Shown one piece after another: positions 8,955 through 19,066 of a stretch of 55,764 nucleotides of DNA. The notes beneath the pieces were generated by a model. The model did no database searches. It was not told the origin of the DNA and saw nothing but the letters and a program-made list of their open reading frames with translations. The stretch is from Kalymmatonema hyalinum WJT4-NPBG1 (GTDB lineage: Bacteria; Cyanobacteriota; Cyanobacteriia; Cyanobacteriales; Nostocaceae). The position numbers and the translations under genes were made by a program. Every line of letters starts with the position of its first letter. Position 1 is the first letter of the stretch. The DNA is taken from assembly GCA_019359075.1 (NCBI GenBank), contig JAHHIB010000058.1, positions 1-55,764 of the forward strand, given 5' to 3'.

Positions 8955-9692
8955 CTATAGTTGTCCAAACAGTTGTTTTACCTGCTCCCAAGCATCGGCT
9001 GCAGCTATAGAATTATAGCTGGCGCGTTGGTCGCAGAAAAATCCGTGGTCAGCTCCATCGTAGCGAAACACACGATGAGGAATGTTGTATTTTTCTAACT
9101 CTGCCGAAATCTGGTCTACCTGTTCCCTTGGGATACTGGAGTCTTCCATACCAAAGAAGGCATTGAGAGTGCCTTTAATCTCTCTTGTGCGAGAAATGGT
9201 CGCCTCTCCATCCCCAAACGTACGGGTGGCGATACCAGCACCGTAGAAGGAAGCGGTAGCCTTGATATCTGGTAGGGTAGAGGCAAGATATGCCACATGA
9301 CCGCCAAAACAAAAGCCTATACAGCCAAAGCCATCTTTTTTGACCTCAGGGAGGGTTTTCAGATAGTCAATGGATTGTTGAATATCGCCCAATAACTCTG
9401 ATGCCTTGGTTTGCATTGCGTAGTTTCTGCCTATTTCAATATCTTGCGGGGTGTAGCCAGTTTCAAAACCAGGGGCAATTCGTTGGAACAGTGCAGGTGC
9501 AATTGCGACATAACCTTCCTGGGCAATACGTTCTGTAACGTTCCGAATGTGGGAGTTGATTCCAAAAATTTCCTGCAATACCACAACTCCTGGATAAGAA
9601 CCTTCTTGAGAAGGCTTAGCTAGATAGGCGTCGATCTGCAAATCATCTTGCGAAAGTTTAACAGTTGTGGTATGTATTGCTCGCTCTGCCAT
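8955..9692 (-). CDS. Dienelactone hydrolase family protein
   Basis: A 245-residue alpha/beta hydrolase. The nucleophile motif is GCIGFCFGGH, with Cys as in true dienelactone hydrolases. The acid is probably in FGMEDSSIP, and the His is in DGADHGFFC. The conserved QEIFGIN near residue 40 is also typical of the family. The enzyme should open lactone or thioester-like substrates in the cytosol; the natural substrate in cyanobacteria is unknown. It is an isolated gene with a repeat-filled downstream region, so operon context gives no clue. Confidence 0.9.
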   Translation of the reverse strand: MAERAIHTTTVKLSQDDLQIDAYLAKPSQEGSYPGVVVLQEIFGINSHIRNVTERIAQEGYVAIAPALFQRIAPGFETGYTPQDIEIGRNYAMQTKASELLGDIQQSIDYLKTLPEVKKDGFGCIGFCFGGHVAYLASTLPDIKATASFYGAGIATRTFGDGEATISRTREIKGTLNAFFGMEDSSIPREQVDQISAELEKYNIPHRVFRYDGADHGFFCDQRASYNSIAAADAWEQVKQLFGQL

Positions 9693-9893
9693 AATAGGTT
9701 TTACCAGTGCTGTGTGACTATAAAGAAATAGCTATGCCAAGATCTCAAGGCGATCTCCAATCAAATTATCAACTACGAGTAACAACCACACCAGAATTTT
9801 CCCTTCATAGAAATTCAATATATAAGTAAAATATTTGACAGTTAGCATTCGCAGCTGGTCATATGCAGCTACTATCATGCAGGAGCTTTGGTG

Positions 9894-10880
9894 ATGATTC
9901 AGTTTCGTATACAGCCAGACAGTGAAATCCCCGCATCAAACCAGCTGTTTAATCAAATTCGGTTTGCGATCGCCTCACGGCAATATCCACCTGGGTATAA
10001 ACTACCGAGTACGAGAGCGCTGGCAATGCAGACAGGCTTGCATCGTAATACCATTAGCAAAGTGTACCGTCAATTGGAAGACGACGGGCTTGTAGAAAGT
10101 CTTGCTGGGTCAGGGATTTACGTCCGCGCCCAGGGTCATGAGGGTGGTAGTAGGCTGCAATCACCGATTCTCAAAGAATATCCTCAAGCATACAAAGTTG
10201 TTCAGCTTGCACTAGACGAACTCCTTTCTCAAGGCTGCTCCCTCAGTCAAGCACGTGAGCTATTCTTGGCGGAAATTGACTGGCGCTTGCGTTGTAGTGC
10301 GCGAGTGTTGGTTGCTGTTCCAACTCAGGATATCGGTGTTGGGGAATTGATGGTCTATGAATTAGAACAAGCCCTCAAAATACCAGTGCAGTTGGTAGCG
10401 ATGGAACAATTAGCTGCTGTGCTAGATCAAACTTCCTCAGCGACAGTTGTCACTAGTCGGTATTTTATTGGCGAGGTGGAAGTCATCGCCGCACCTAAAG
10501 CTGTGCGCGTCATACCCCTTGACATTCATGACTACGCCAACGAATTCAACCAGTTTAAAAACCTACCAAAAGACAGCTGTCTTGGCATAGTCAGCATCAG
10601 TTCTGGGATTCTTCGAGCTGCAGAAGTTATCCTCCACGGTTTACGCGGGGATGAAATACTCGTGATGACTGCACAACCAAAAGATGCTTACAAACTTCAG
10701 GCGATCGTCAAGCGGGCACAGGTCATTTTTAGCGTAGACCAAGTGAGTTTTTCTGCGGTGCAAGCAGCTATGCAAGCTGCTATGGATGACATTATTCGCC
10801 CACCTAAACAGATGGGTAGCGAAAAATATATTGGTACCAACTCGATTAACTTGCTTAAACGAGAACTGGGTTTAGGTTGA
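9894..10880 (+). CDS. GntR-family transcriptional regulator with cyanobacterial C-terminal domain
   Basis: About 328 residues. The N-terminal winged helix (residues about 5-75) has the GntR signature: YPPGYKLPSTRALAMQTGLH, then RNTISKVYRQLEDDGLVES. The C-terminal about 230 residues look like a sensor domain, but I do not recognise the known FadR, HutC or aminotransferase types. The ATG at 9894 follows AGGAG (9881-9885); TTG and GTG codons just upstream are less well placed. It is convergent with the alpha/beta hydrolase and separated from it by a hairpin repeat. Confidence 0.85.
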   Translation: MIQFRIQPDSEIPASNQLFNQIRFAIASRQYPPGYKLPSTRALAMQTGLHRNTISKVYRQLEDDGLVESLAGSGIYVRAQGHEGGSRLQSPILKEYPQAYKVVQLALDELLSQGCSLSQARELFLAEIDWRLRCSARVLVAVPTQDIGVGELMVYELEQALKIPVQLVAMEQLAAVLDQTSSATVVTSRYFIGEVEVIAAPKAVRVIPLDIHDYANEFNQFKNLPKDSCLGIVSISSGILRAAEVILHGLRGDEILVMTAQPKDAYKLQAIVKRAQVIFSVDQVSFSAVQAAMQAAMDDIIRPPKQMGSEKYIGTNSINLLKRELGLG

Positions 10881-10899
10881 TGAAGAGGTGGGTACTAAA

Positions 10900-10932
10900 T
10901 GTAGAGACGCTTTCATTCGGCGCGTCTCTACA
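10900..10932. repeat. 33-bp palindromic dispersed repeat, probable bidirectional terminator
   Basis: The 11-bp arms TGTAGAGACGC and GCGTCTCTACA flank an 11-base loop. The identical 33 bases occur in reverse orientation at 27120-27152. Here it separates two convergent genes, where it can end transcription from both sides. Confidence 0.75.
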
Positions 10933-10944
10933 ACTCACTAATAC

Positions 10945-11847
10945 CTATTGCAAGAACTCTCGCACCCTTTTGAGGTAAGTAGCTGTGTCTTCTAACATTG
11001 GGAAATGAGCCGTATTGCGAATCAAGCAAAATTCTACTTTATCGTTCAGTGCGGCAGCCTGACGACCCATTTCGGCTGGAATAATTTTGTCGAACTCGCC
11101 CGCCACCAGTAGTGTAGGCACCGTCAGCTGAGCAAATTCCTGCGGCATCAACTCAGATGCGGCTTTACTAACAGATGTAAAAATTGTGCCCAAAGCTGCA
11201 TCGTAGTCTGCTATGAGAAAATCCTGCAAGAAAGCCCGACGTTCTGCTGCTGGTATGGCACGGTGTAGAAATCGCGCCATAAACATCCTGTCAACAAACG
11301 GTATTTTCTCCAACCACTGTGGACGAAATTTGACCACGTAGCCACCGAATTTATGAAAAGTTGTAAATGCTTTTTCGTCATACTCAAAAATACCGCTACA
11401 GGTGAGAATTGCTCTTTCCACTCGTTGGGGGTAGCGGTTGAGAAACAAAGTAGCAATGGACGCGCCCATCGAATGAGCATTGATATACACGCGTTGAAGC
11501 TCCAACTCATCTAGCAAAGCTGCCAAGTCCTCAGCGTATTCCTCTAGCTCATAAGTTAACTCTCGCATGGCTTCAAACTCTGCCTGCGGTGAGTGCAACT
11601 CGACAGACTCAACAACAGCTTCACTCGCTTTGGCTATGCTAGATCGCCCACGGGAACGCCCAAATCCCCGTAAATCGTAAAGTAAGCAATCAAATTGTTC
11701 TGATAAAGCATGCGCCGTACTTTGCCAGTACCGAGCGGAACCAGCCCAACCGTGGATAAAAACCATCACAGGCTTGTCTTCAGTCTGCGATGGCTTTTTT
11801 ATCCACTCATAGTAATTCTCAACACCACGAACATTTATGTAGGGCAT
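10945..11847 (-). CDS. Alpha/beta hydrolase
   Basis: A 300-residue hydrolase of the alpha/beta fold. The oxyanion-side motif is FIHGWAGSARYW, the nucleophile elbow is NAHSMGAS (Ser), the acid is in AGEFDKIIP, and the His is in NTAHFPMLED. A longer-than-usual insert around residues 70-95 separates GFGRSRG from the next conserved helix. The substrate cannot be told from the sequence. It is transcribed toward the clp genes, which lie on the same strand downstream, but the 160-bp gap with repeats speaks against one operon. Confidence 0.88.
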   Translation of the reverse strand: MPYINVRGVENYYEWIKKPSQTEDKPVMVFIHGWAGSARYWQSTAHALSEQFDCLLYDLRGFGRSRGRSSIAKASEAVVESVELHSPQAEFEAMRELTYELEEYAEDLAALLDELELQRVYINAHSMGASIATLFLNRYPQRVERAILTCSGIFEYDEKAFTTFHKFGGYVVKFRPQWLEKIPFVDRMFMARFLHRAIPAAERRAFLQDFLIADYDAALGTIFTSVSKAASELMPQEFAQLTVPTLLVAGEFDKIIPAEMGRQAAALNDKVEFCLIRNTAHFPMLEDTATYLKRVREFLQ

Positions 11848-12007
11848 CGCGAAGAAGAGGGGGGATGAGGGTAGAGAGCGTATCCCTCACGGGACGTTTT
11901 GCGACGAGCGCGAGTATTGGGGTAGATGAGGGAGATGAGGAAAACCGGAGAAAGCAATAATTATTTACTTCCTCCTCATCCGACAGCATCCGACAGCATC
12001 CGCTTGT

Positions 12008-13348
12008 TTATGCTGATTCTGGTTTCGGTAGTGTGGATGGGTGCATCAGGAGTTCGGCGGTGGAACGCTTCTCTACCATTTCCCGCGTCACTGTGCAACG
12101 AGTGAGATCTTTGCGCGAAGGCAACTCGTACATCACTTCTAGCATCAGTTCTTCCACAATGCCGCGCAGCGCCCTTGCGCCGGTTTTGCGGCGGTACGCT
12201 TCTTGAGCAATAGCTCGCAGAGCCTCTGGTTTAAAGTCTAGCTGGACATTATCCATCTTCAGCAGCTTTTGGTACTGCTTAACTAAGGCACTGCGCGGTT
12301 GGGTCAGAATCGCCATCAGCGCTTCTTCGTCGAGTGGATCTACCACCGCTACCATTGGCACTCGCCCAATAAATTCCGGAATCATACCAAACTTCACTAA
12401 GTCATCCGGTTCTAGATTGCGCAGAGTATCTGCTGTGCGTTTGTCCTTCGTCTGCCCCTCTCCAGGTTGTACAAACCCTATTGACTTTTTGCCAGTTCTT
12501 TGCTCTACGACCTTTTCTAAACCGACGAATGCACCGCCACAGACGAACAGGATGTTGCTTGTATCAATCTGGATGCAGTCTTGATAGGGGTGCTTGCGTC
12601 CTCCTTGGGGTGGTACGTTGGCGACCGTCCCCTCTAACATTTTCAGTAAAGCTTGCTGTACGCCTTCGCCAGAGACATCTCGGGTAATTGAAGGGTTCTC
12701 ACTCTTGCGAGCAACCTTATCGATTTCGTCGATGTAGATAATTCCCCGCTGCGCTTCTTCTACATCCAAGTCTGCTACTTGCAACAGTCGCAGCAAGATA
12801 TTTTCCACATCTTCTCCCACGTACCCTGCTTCTGTTAGCGTAGTGGCATCAGCAACGGCAAAGGGGACATCGAGAATTTTTGCCAGTGTTTGTGCTAACA
12901 GAGTTTTGCCGCAGCCCGTCGGACCAATGAGTAGAATGTTGGACTTTTGCAGTTCTACAGCATCATCTAAACCTTTGCCACTGCCTTTAGACTGAACCAC
13001 TGCTAGCCGCTTGTAATGGTTATAAACTGCGACTGAAAGCACTTTTTTGGCTTCGTCTTGACCAATGACGTGTTCGTCTAGGTACTTTTTAATCTCTCGT
13101 GGCTTAGGTATTTGATTCAACGAGAGATTAGAGGAACGAGCACGGCGTTTCTGAGGTGGTTCTGACCTGGGTGCTGGTTGCGACGATGCAGCGGCATTTG
13201 TGTCGAGTAACTCCTCATCCAGGATTTCATTACACAAGTCAACGCATTCATCGCAGATGTAGACTCCCGGTCCGGCGATTAGTTTACGAACCTGCTCCTG
13301 AGACTTGCCGCAAAATGAACACTTTAAATGGGAGTCGTACTTAGACAT
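12008..13348 (-). CDS. clpX: ATP-dependent Clp protease ATP-binding subunit ClpX
   Basis: AAA+ unfoldase of 446 residues that feeds substrates to ClpP. The N-terminal zinc domain has four cysteines (CSFCGKSQ and CDECVDLC). Walker A is GPTGCGKT, Walker B is [12 protein letters not shown], the pore loop is GYVGEDVEN, and the IGF-type ClpP-docking loop appears as KKSIGF. The C-terminal small domain has [13 protein letters not shown] linker of about 45 residues ([20 protein letters not shown]) separates the zinc and AAA+ domains, as in other cyanobacteria. It starts 9 bases after the clpP stop, so the two are co-transcribed. Confidence 0.97.
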   Translation of the reverse strand: MSKYDSHLKCSFCGKSQEQVRKLIAGPGVYICDECVDLCNEILDEELLDTNAAASSQPAPRSEPPQKRRARSSNLSLNQIPKPREIKKYLDEHVIGQDEAKKVLSVAVYNHYKRLAVVQSKGSGKGLDDAVELQKSNILLIGPTGCGKTLLAQTLAKILDVPFAVADATTLTEAGYVGEDVENILLRLLQVADLDVEEAQRGIIYIDEIDKVARKSENPSITRDVSGEGVQQALLKMLEGTVANVPPQGGRKHPYQDCIQIDTSNILFVCGGAFVGLEKVVEQRTGKKSIGFVQPGEGQTKDKRTADTLRNLEPDDLVKFGMIPEFIGRVPMVAVVDPLDEEALMAILTQPRSALVKQYQKLLKMDNVQLDFKPEALRAIAQEAYRRKTGARALRGIVEELMLEVMYELPSRKDLTRCTVTREMVEKRSTAELLMHPSTLPKPESA

Positions 13349-13357
13349 ACCAGCCTC

Positions 13358-14068
13358 TTATTTCACAATGGTGACGTTTTCCCCTGGAGAGGGAAGATTT
13401 TGCCTGGAGATGACCTGATCAATCAACCCATAATTTTTCGCCTCTTCAGCCGACATGAAGAAATCGCGATCAGTATCGGCTTCGACTCTTTCTAATGGTT
13501 GACCAGTATGAGTCGCCAGTAACTGATTCAACTTAGACTTATGATAAAGAATTTCTCTGGCTTGTATCTCGATGTCAACGGCTTGTCCCTGTGCACCACC
13601 CAGTGGTTGGTGAATCATGATCCGGGAATCAGGAAGAGACATCCGTTTACCAGCCGTTCCTGCTGTTAACAAGAACGCCCCCATGCTCGCGGCTAATCCA
13701 AAACATATCGTGACTACATCAGGACGAATTTGCTGAATAGTATCATAAATAGCCATGCCTGCTGTCACCGAGCCACCAGGAGAATTAATATACAGTTGAA
13801 TGTCCTTTTCGGAATCTTCAGCATCTAGAAACAATAACTGGGCAACAATTGAGTTGGCAACGTTATCGTCTATTGGCGTTCCTAAGAAGATAATCCGCTC
13901 CCGTAGCAAGCGAGAATAGATGTCGAAAGCGCGTTCTCCCATGCCAGATTGTTCTACCACCATCGGGACGATGTTGTTAGGACTGTCTAGGGAGTAGAGT
14001 TTAAAGTCACTCAAACTGTTAAATTGGTAGTTTCCCGATTGCGATACAAGCATAAAAGAACGTTTCAC
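13358..14068 (-). CDS. clpP: ATP-dependent Clp protease proteolytic subunit
   Basis: Serine peptidase of the Clp complex. The triad is visible: Ser in [12 protein letters not shown], His in [10 protein letters not shown], and Asp in [12 protein letters not shown]. The 236-residue frame is about 30 longer than the classical form; an internal start at Met in [19 protein letters not shown] is the alternative. Paralogues in Nostocales carry a similar N-terminal stretch, so I kept the longer one with caution. It lies between tig and clpX in the classic order tig-clpP-clpX, tightly linked to clpX but 273 bp from tig. Confidence 0.95.
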   Translation of the reverse strand: MKRSFMLVSQSGNYQFNSLSDFKLYSLDSPNNIVPMVVEQSGMGERAFDIYSRLLRERIIFLGTPIDDNVANSIVAQLLFLDAEDSEKDIQLYINSPGGSVTAGMAIYDTIQQIRPDVVTICFGLAASMGAFLLTAGTAGKRMSLPDSRIMIHQPLGGAQGQAVDIEIQAREILYHKSKLNQLLATHTGQPLERVEADTDRDFFMSAEEAKNYGLIDQVISRQNLPSPGENVTIVK

Positions 14069-14341
14069 ACTAAGTGTAACAATGGTCGAGACAGCAACCG
14101 CTGCCTTTTTCAGGAATTTGATTTTTGATGTGGCTATGTGTTAACCATTATGCCTCATATAAATTCTTATCGTGTAAAACAGTATCAAACCAAGGGTGTT
14201 ACGTACACTGTTACTTATTTAAAATTTCTTAGGCTTCCACCTTAGGACAGGGACTCAGAGGGTGATGAGGGAGATGAGAAACAGAGTAGTCATTTTTCTT
14301 TATACTTCCTCATCGGACAGCATCCCCCTCATCCTCCTCAT

Positions 14342-15820
14342 CTATTGTCCCTCTGTTGACTCTGTGTCTTGTGGTGAGATTTCTGCACTAACTTGGGGGG
14401 TTTGTTCTACTGTTTCTGTTGCAGCATCTGAGTCAGCAGCTTTGACTTCTTCTTCAATCTCAGTCTCAGTTTCAGTTTCTGCTTCACTCAAAGAACCTTC
14501 AGGGACTAATTCAACCGTTGAGCGTTCTAAAAGCCAATCGATGATTTTTTCGGTCAACAATTCGTTTTCTACGACTTCACGCAGTCTTTCGTGATCAACA
14601 TCTTTTTCAGCGTACTGTTCCAACAATTCTTGGACTCTAGCGTCGATTTCTCCTTCTGACACTTGGATGGACTCGCGTTTCCCAATTTCCCGCAGCGCCA
14701 GAGAACGCTTAATGCGCTCAACTGCTTCACCGCGAGAACGTTCCCGCAACTGGGGAATCACATCTTGGGTAAACAATTTTTTAATATCAAGCCCCTGTTG
14801 AGAAAGCCGCATGGCTGTTTGCGTCAGCATCGCATCCACTTCCTGCTGAATCATTGATTCTGGCAAGTCAACTTCTACGTGCTTGAGCAGTTCACCTAAC
14901 AAGGCTTCTTGCTTGTTCGCTTTTGTTTTCTGTTCAGCCTCTTTTTGAAAACGCTCTTCCAAAGAAGAGCGCAAATCTGCTAGACTCTCGTATTCGCTGA
15001 CTTCTTGGGCAAAGTCATCATTCAATTCGGGCAGTTCTTTTTCCTTCAGTTCTTTGATTGTTACGGTGAAAACAGCCGGTTTTCCTGCTAAATCTTCATT
15101 TGCGTAAGGATCTGGAAACTGAGCTGAAACTTCTCTGGTTTCTCCAGGATTCATTCCCACTATCCCTGTCACAAAGCCGGGAATGAATTTGTCGTCCTGC
15201 ATCTCTAATTGGAAATCAGTTGCTTCGCCGCCAGGTATTGGCTGGGGTTCTGCTGTTTCGTCTTCACCCTCGGATGCAACCACAACACCTTTAAAATCCA
15301 CCACAGCAACATCACCTATCTGTGCTGAGCGTCCTTCAACAGGAATTAACGTCGCCATTTCTTGGCGTTCGCTTTCCAAAACTTTGTCCACTTGCTCTGG
15401 ATCGTATTTGACTTCCTCGGCTTTGACTTGCAAGCTCGTATACTCACCCAGATTGGGCTCTGGTGGCACATCTACAGATGCGGCAAATGTTAGGGGTTTG
15501 CCTGGTTCATAATTGTTAATCAATTCCTCAAATGAGGAGCGCAGCTGTGGTTGACCAAGCGCCTGGATTTGTTCTTGTTCTAGCGCTTGCTCAATGCCAT
15601 ATTGAATTAATTCTTCTAGAGCTGCTGCCTTGATTCGAGTTACGCCAAGGCGCTGTAACAATATTTGCCGAGGTACCTTGCCCTTGCGAAACCCAGGAAT
15701 ATTTGCAGTACTGGCTAAGTTTTTAACAACTTTTTCGTAAGTTTCCTTGGTCTTTTCTGGCGTAATCTCTATCTCTAGACCAATTTGACTGGCGGGAAGT
15801 TTTTCCTGGGTAACTTTCAT
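14342..15820 (-). CDS. tig: Trigger factor (ribosome-associated chaperone and prolyl isomerase)
   Basis: 492 residues. The N-terminal ribosome-binding domain has the signature NIPGFRKGKVPRQIL. The FKBP-type PPIase domain (about 165-260) has GDVAVVDFKG and PGFVTGIVGMNPGE. The C-terminal chaperone arms follow, with LPESMIQQEVDAML. The last about 50 residues are strongly acidic and Thr/Ser-rich (EAETETETEIEEEV) and make the protein longer than most bacterial forms. Nascent chains handled by it may pass to the ClpXP protease encoded downstream. The gene begins the tig-clpP-clpX set and is preceded by an 827-bp gap that should hold its promoter. Confidence 0.96.
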   Translation of the reverse strand: MKVTQEKLPASQIGLEIEITPEKTKETYEKVVKNLASTANIPGFRKGKVPRQILLQRLGVTRIKAAALEELIQYGIEQALEQEQIQALGQPQLRSSFEELINNYEPGKPLTFAASVDVPPEPNLGEYTSLQVKAEEVKYDPEQVDKVLESERQEMATLIPVEGRSAQIGDVAVVDFKGVVVASEGEDETAEPQPIPGGEATDFQLEMQDDKFIPGFVTGIVGMNPGETREVSAQFPDPYANEDLAGKPAVFTVTIKELKEKELPELNDDFAQEVSEYESLADLRSSLEERFQKEAEQKTKANKQEALLGELLKHVEVDLPESMIQQEVDAMLTQTAMRLSQQGLDIKKLFTQDVIPQLRERSRGEAVERIKRSLALREIGKRESIQVSEGEIDARVQELLEQYAEKDVDHERLREVVENELLTEKIIDWLLERSTVELVPEGSLSEAETETETEIEEEVKAADSDAATETVEQTPQVSAEISPQDTESTEGQ

Positions 15821-16647
15821 GCTATGTCTCTATTCTTGGTATTTCTTTTTACTAATTACGTGATTTGGCGCAAGGGAATAGCGTCTTTTAAGTTAAAGTT
15901 TCCGGACTTGGATGAAAGATGCCAACTGTTGACCCAAGTGTAAACTATCGAGTTAGAAGTATCCACTTCTTGCTGAATCCAGTGTCTCTAGACAAGGATA
16001 CAACACCTGAAGATTTTCTCGACGGAGTTCTCCAAGGGCTTGTATCCTGTTTATTGCTTCTTAGTGCATCCTTCATCCTTTAGTTGGTAAAAGTTCTTGA
16101 CATTTTAGCGCCAAGTTTACCAATTTCAACTCTAAATTGTTTTTTACCAAAGGGTTAACACCGTGATATCCTGTTTCTCAACTAGCAGTTCGCATTTCCA
16201 TTGTTGTAACGTTGGTGCTGGCTGCCTTGTAGGACTGAGATCCGCTTATGCTTAGCTCCTGCCTCGCTTAAAGCTCTCGCTTATCGCCTTGCTGGTTTCA
16301 GTCCATTTGAATCATAGTACACCAATCATCAAGACGAACGCATCTTACAGACACTAACACCTGTCTTAAGCTAATATGCATCAAGCTTGTGTCATGCTGA
16401 CGTTGAAAGATGGTCTGCTGTATAATAGGTATTTTAAGTGAGTCGCAAGTTGAGTCATAAATCATTATAAATTGCAACATTAATCAGGATAAGTAACAAA
16501 ATAAATGTATTAAATTAAGAATTACAATCATTTGCGAAAAATAATCAAACTATTAAAAAGTTTATTTAATGTCTGCTATTGCGATTTAAACTTTGAATTT
16601 TTACACGAAATTGCACATAATAACATCTAGTAAAGGAGGAAGCCAGT
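15821..16647. other. Long intergenic region between divergent tig and asd
   Basis: Neither strand holds a convincing gene. I see an inverted pair GGATACAA (15996-16003) / TTGTATCC (16040-16047) and AT-rich DNA toward asd that could hold its promoter. It also must contain the tig promoter. The length is unusual for the region and could hide an untranslated leader or small RNA. Confidence 0.5.
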
Positions 16648-17694
16648 TTGTCTAAATCCTACCGTGTAGCTATTTTGGGAGCAACTGGTGCCGTTGGCAA
16701 AGAGTTGCTGGAATTATTAGAAAGTCGAAATTTCCCTGTTTCTGACATAAAGTTATTGGCTTCCGTTCGCAGTGCAGGGCGAACACTGCCTTTTAAGGGG
16801 GAAAATTTGCCTGTAGAGGCAGTGAGCGAAAAAGCCTTTGAGAATGTGGATCTGGTGCTGGCAAGTGCAGGCGGTTCCACATCGAAAACATGGGCACCAA
16901 AAGCTGTCGCGGCTGGCGCTGTGGTGATTGATAACTCCAGCGCGTTTCGCATGAACCCAGAAGTTCCTTTGGTGGTTCCAGAAGTGAATCCGCAAGCTGC
17001 ATCTGACCACAAAGGCATTATTGCCAACCCCAACTGCACGACAATTTTGATGACACTAGCAGTGTGGCCCCTACATAAAGTTTCACCAGTGCAGCGTCTG
17101 ATCGCCGCAACCTACCAATCTGCTAGTGGCGCTGGTGCTCAAGCGATGGAAGAAGTGAAAACCCAAGCAAGTGCCATTTTAGAAGGTAGAGAACCTGTTG
17201 CTGAAGTATTTCCATATCCGTTAGCGTTTAATGTCTTCCCGCACAACAGCCCGTTGAACGATTTGGGGTACTGCGAGGAAGAAATAAAAATGGTTAACGA
17301 AACTCGCAAAATTTTTGGAAATCAGGATATAAGAATTACTGCAACTTGTGTACGGGTTCCCGTACTTCGTAGCCATTCCGAAGCGATTAACCTAGAATTT
17401 GAGGTGCCATTTAGCCCAGATAAGGCAAGAGAAATTCTAAGTCAAGCACCTGGTGTGAAATTGGTGGAAGATTGGAAGGCAAATCATTTTCCTATGCCAA
17501 TTGAAGCGACAGGTCGAGATGAAGTTTTGGTAGGGAGAATTCGTCAGGATATTTCTCACCCGTGCGGCTTAGAACTGTGGCTATGTGGCGACCAAGTCCG
17601 TAAAGGTGCAGCTTTGAATGCAATACAAATTGCTGAGTTATTAGTAGAAAAAAATCTGCTCAAAACAGCGGTAGCCCTAAGTCAGAAGTTATAA
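16648..17694 (+). CDS. asd: Aspartate-semialdehyde dehydrogenase
   Basis: Reduces aspartyl phosphate to aspartate semialdehyde with NADPH, the branch point to lysine/diaminopimelate, threonine and methionine. The 348-residue protein has the NADP-binding start VAILGATGAVGKELLELL, the catalytic Cys in ANPNCTTI, and YQSASGAGAQAMEE. The start is TTG at 16648, supported by a strong AAAGGAGG eight bases upstream; no ATG is near. It heads the group asd-dapA-rnj on the plus strand. The next step in lysine synthesis, dapA, follows after 175 bp. Confidence 0.96.
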   Translation: MSKSYRVAILGATGAVGKELLELLESRNFPVSDIKLLASVRSAGRTLPFKGENLPVEAVSEKAFENVDLVLASAGGSTSKTWAPKAVAAGAVVIDNSSAFRMNPEVPLVVPEVNPQAASDHKGIIANPNCTTILMTLAVWPLHKVSPVQRLIAATYQSASGAGAQAMEEVKTQASAILEGREPVAEVFPYPLAFNVFPHNSPLNDLGYCEEEIKMVNETRKIFGNQDIRITATCVRVPVLRSHSEAINLEFEVPFSPDKAREILSQAPGVKLVEDWKANHFPMPIEATGRDEVLVGRIRQDISHPCGLELWLCGDQVRKGAALNAIQIAELLVEKNLLKTAVALSQKL

Positions 17695-17869
17695 GTGATG
17701 AGTTATTTGGTCATCGGTATTAGACAAATAACAAATAACAAATGACAGATGAAGGACTAAGGCGCTTGCTTACGCTTGAAAGTAATAGTCAGATAGATTA
17801 TTACAATAGAAAACCACCAAAACCCAAAAAAACAAAGAACAAAGAGGAATATTTAGGAGTGAAAAGAGG

Positions 17870-18754
17870 GTGGTAGATTTTGGCAGAGTTCTAACCGCTA
17901 TGATTACGCCGTTTAAAGAAGACGGCAGTGTCAATTATGATGTAGCAGCAGCACTGGCAGCACATCTAGCTGACAACGGTACGGATACACTCGTGGTATG
18001 TGGGACCACGGGAGAATCTCCTACCCTGAGTTGGGAGGAAGAATACCAGTTGTTTTGTGTGGTGTTGCAGGCGGTGGCGGGAAAAGCTCTTGTGATAGCA
18101 GGGTGTGGCTCCAATTCCACCAAAGAAGCAATTGCCGCTACCCAAAAGGCGGTTAAAATAGGAGTACATGGCGCACTGCATGTTGTTCCTTACTACAACA
18201 AACCACCGCAAGCGGGGCTTTATCAGCACTTTAAGGCGATCGCTCAAGCTACGCCTAACCTACCTGTGCTGTTATACAATATCCCTGGTCGTACCGGTCA
18301 AAATCTTCAACCAGAAACAGTTGCTCGGTTAGCAGAGATTGACAACATTGTCGGGATTAAGGAATCTACCGGCAATATAGACCAGGCAAGTGAAATCCGT
18401 CGCTTGACGCCAAAAGAATTCCAGATATACTCTGGAGATGATTACATGACTTTGCCTCTCTTAGCAATAGGGGCAAAGGGTGTCGTCAGTGTGGCTTCTC
18501 ATCTGGTAGGAAACCAACTACAAAAGATGATTCAAGCCTTTGATGCGGGAAAAACTCAAGTAGCCAGGGAAATACATCTCCAATTCTTCCCTCTGTTTAA
18601 AGCTTTATTTGCAACTACAAACCCTATCCTAGTCAAGAAAGCACTGAAACTTTTAGGTTGGGAGGTTGGTTCAACTCGTCCGCCGCTGTGCGAAGCTGAC
18701 TCAGAAGTTAGTGGAAAGTTAGAAGTGGTTCTCAAAGAACTAGGTCTAATTTAG
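17870..18754 (+). CDS. dapA: 4-hydroxy-tetrahydrodipicolinate synthase
   Basis: Condenses pyruvate with aspartate semialdehyde (made by the upstream asd product) in the lysine/diaminopimelate pathway. It is a TIM-barrel aldolase of 294 residues. The GTTGESPTL motif, Tyr in [10 protein letters not shown], and the Schiff-base Lys in [10 protein letters not shown] are all present. The start is a GTG at 17870 with AGGAG ten bases before; another GTG at 17858 runs into a stop. The gene order asd-dapA-rnj recurs in cyanobacteria. Confidence 0.96.
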   Translation: MVDFGRVLTAMITPFKEDGSVNYDVAAALAAHLADNGTDTLVVCGTTGESPTLSWEEEYQLFCVVLQAVAGKALVIAGCGSNSTKEAIAATQKAVKIGVHGALHVVPYYNKPPQAGLYQHFKAIAQATPNLPVLLYNIPGRTGQNLQPETVARLAEIDNIVGIKESTGNIDQASEIRRLTPKEFQIYSGDDYMTLPLLAIGAKGVVSVASHLVGNQLQKMIQAFDAGKTQVAREIHLQFFPLFKALFATTNPILVKKALKLLGWEVGSTRPPLCEADSEVSGKLEVVLKELGLI

Positions 18755-19066
18755 CAGCAAGTTGTTGACGGCTGACGTGCTAGTTGGCTGAAGATACTTA
18801 TAAAAATTTGGTGCGTAATTTTACCAAAATTCAGGTGAAAAGCCTGTGCTACAAGTGAATCAATAGATTATGAATTGTGAGCTTTTAAAGCCCAATTAAT
18901 TAAACAACAATTGAATATCTCATAAAAATTCAACTGTTTTGAGAGTGATTTCATAGATTGGTTGTCTTGTGAGTTTTACAAGAGCGTTAAATTCCACATC
19001 TTTAACGACAAAGAGCAATCTCTAAAATTTCAAATTTTTAACGACAAAGAACAATCTAAGGAGAAA

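Noticed and set aside
16298-16480. Minus-strand ORF of 60 residues in the tig-asd gap
   Set aside because: Composition is not protein-like and there is no ribosome site.
18962-19066. N-terminal extension of RNase J
   Set aside because: The extra 35 codons come from a tandem duplication; the ATG at 19067 has a good ribosome site and matches the family start.
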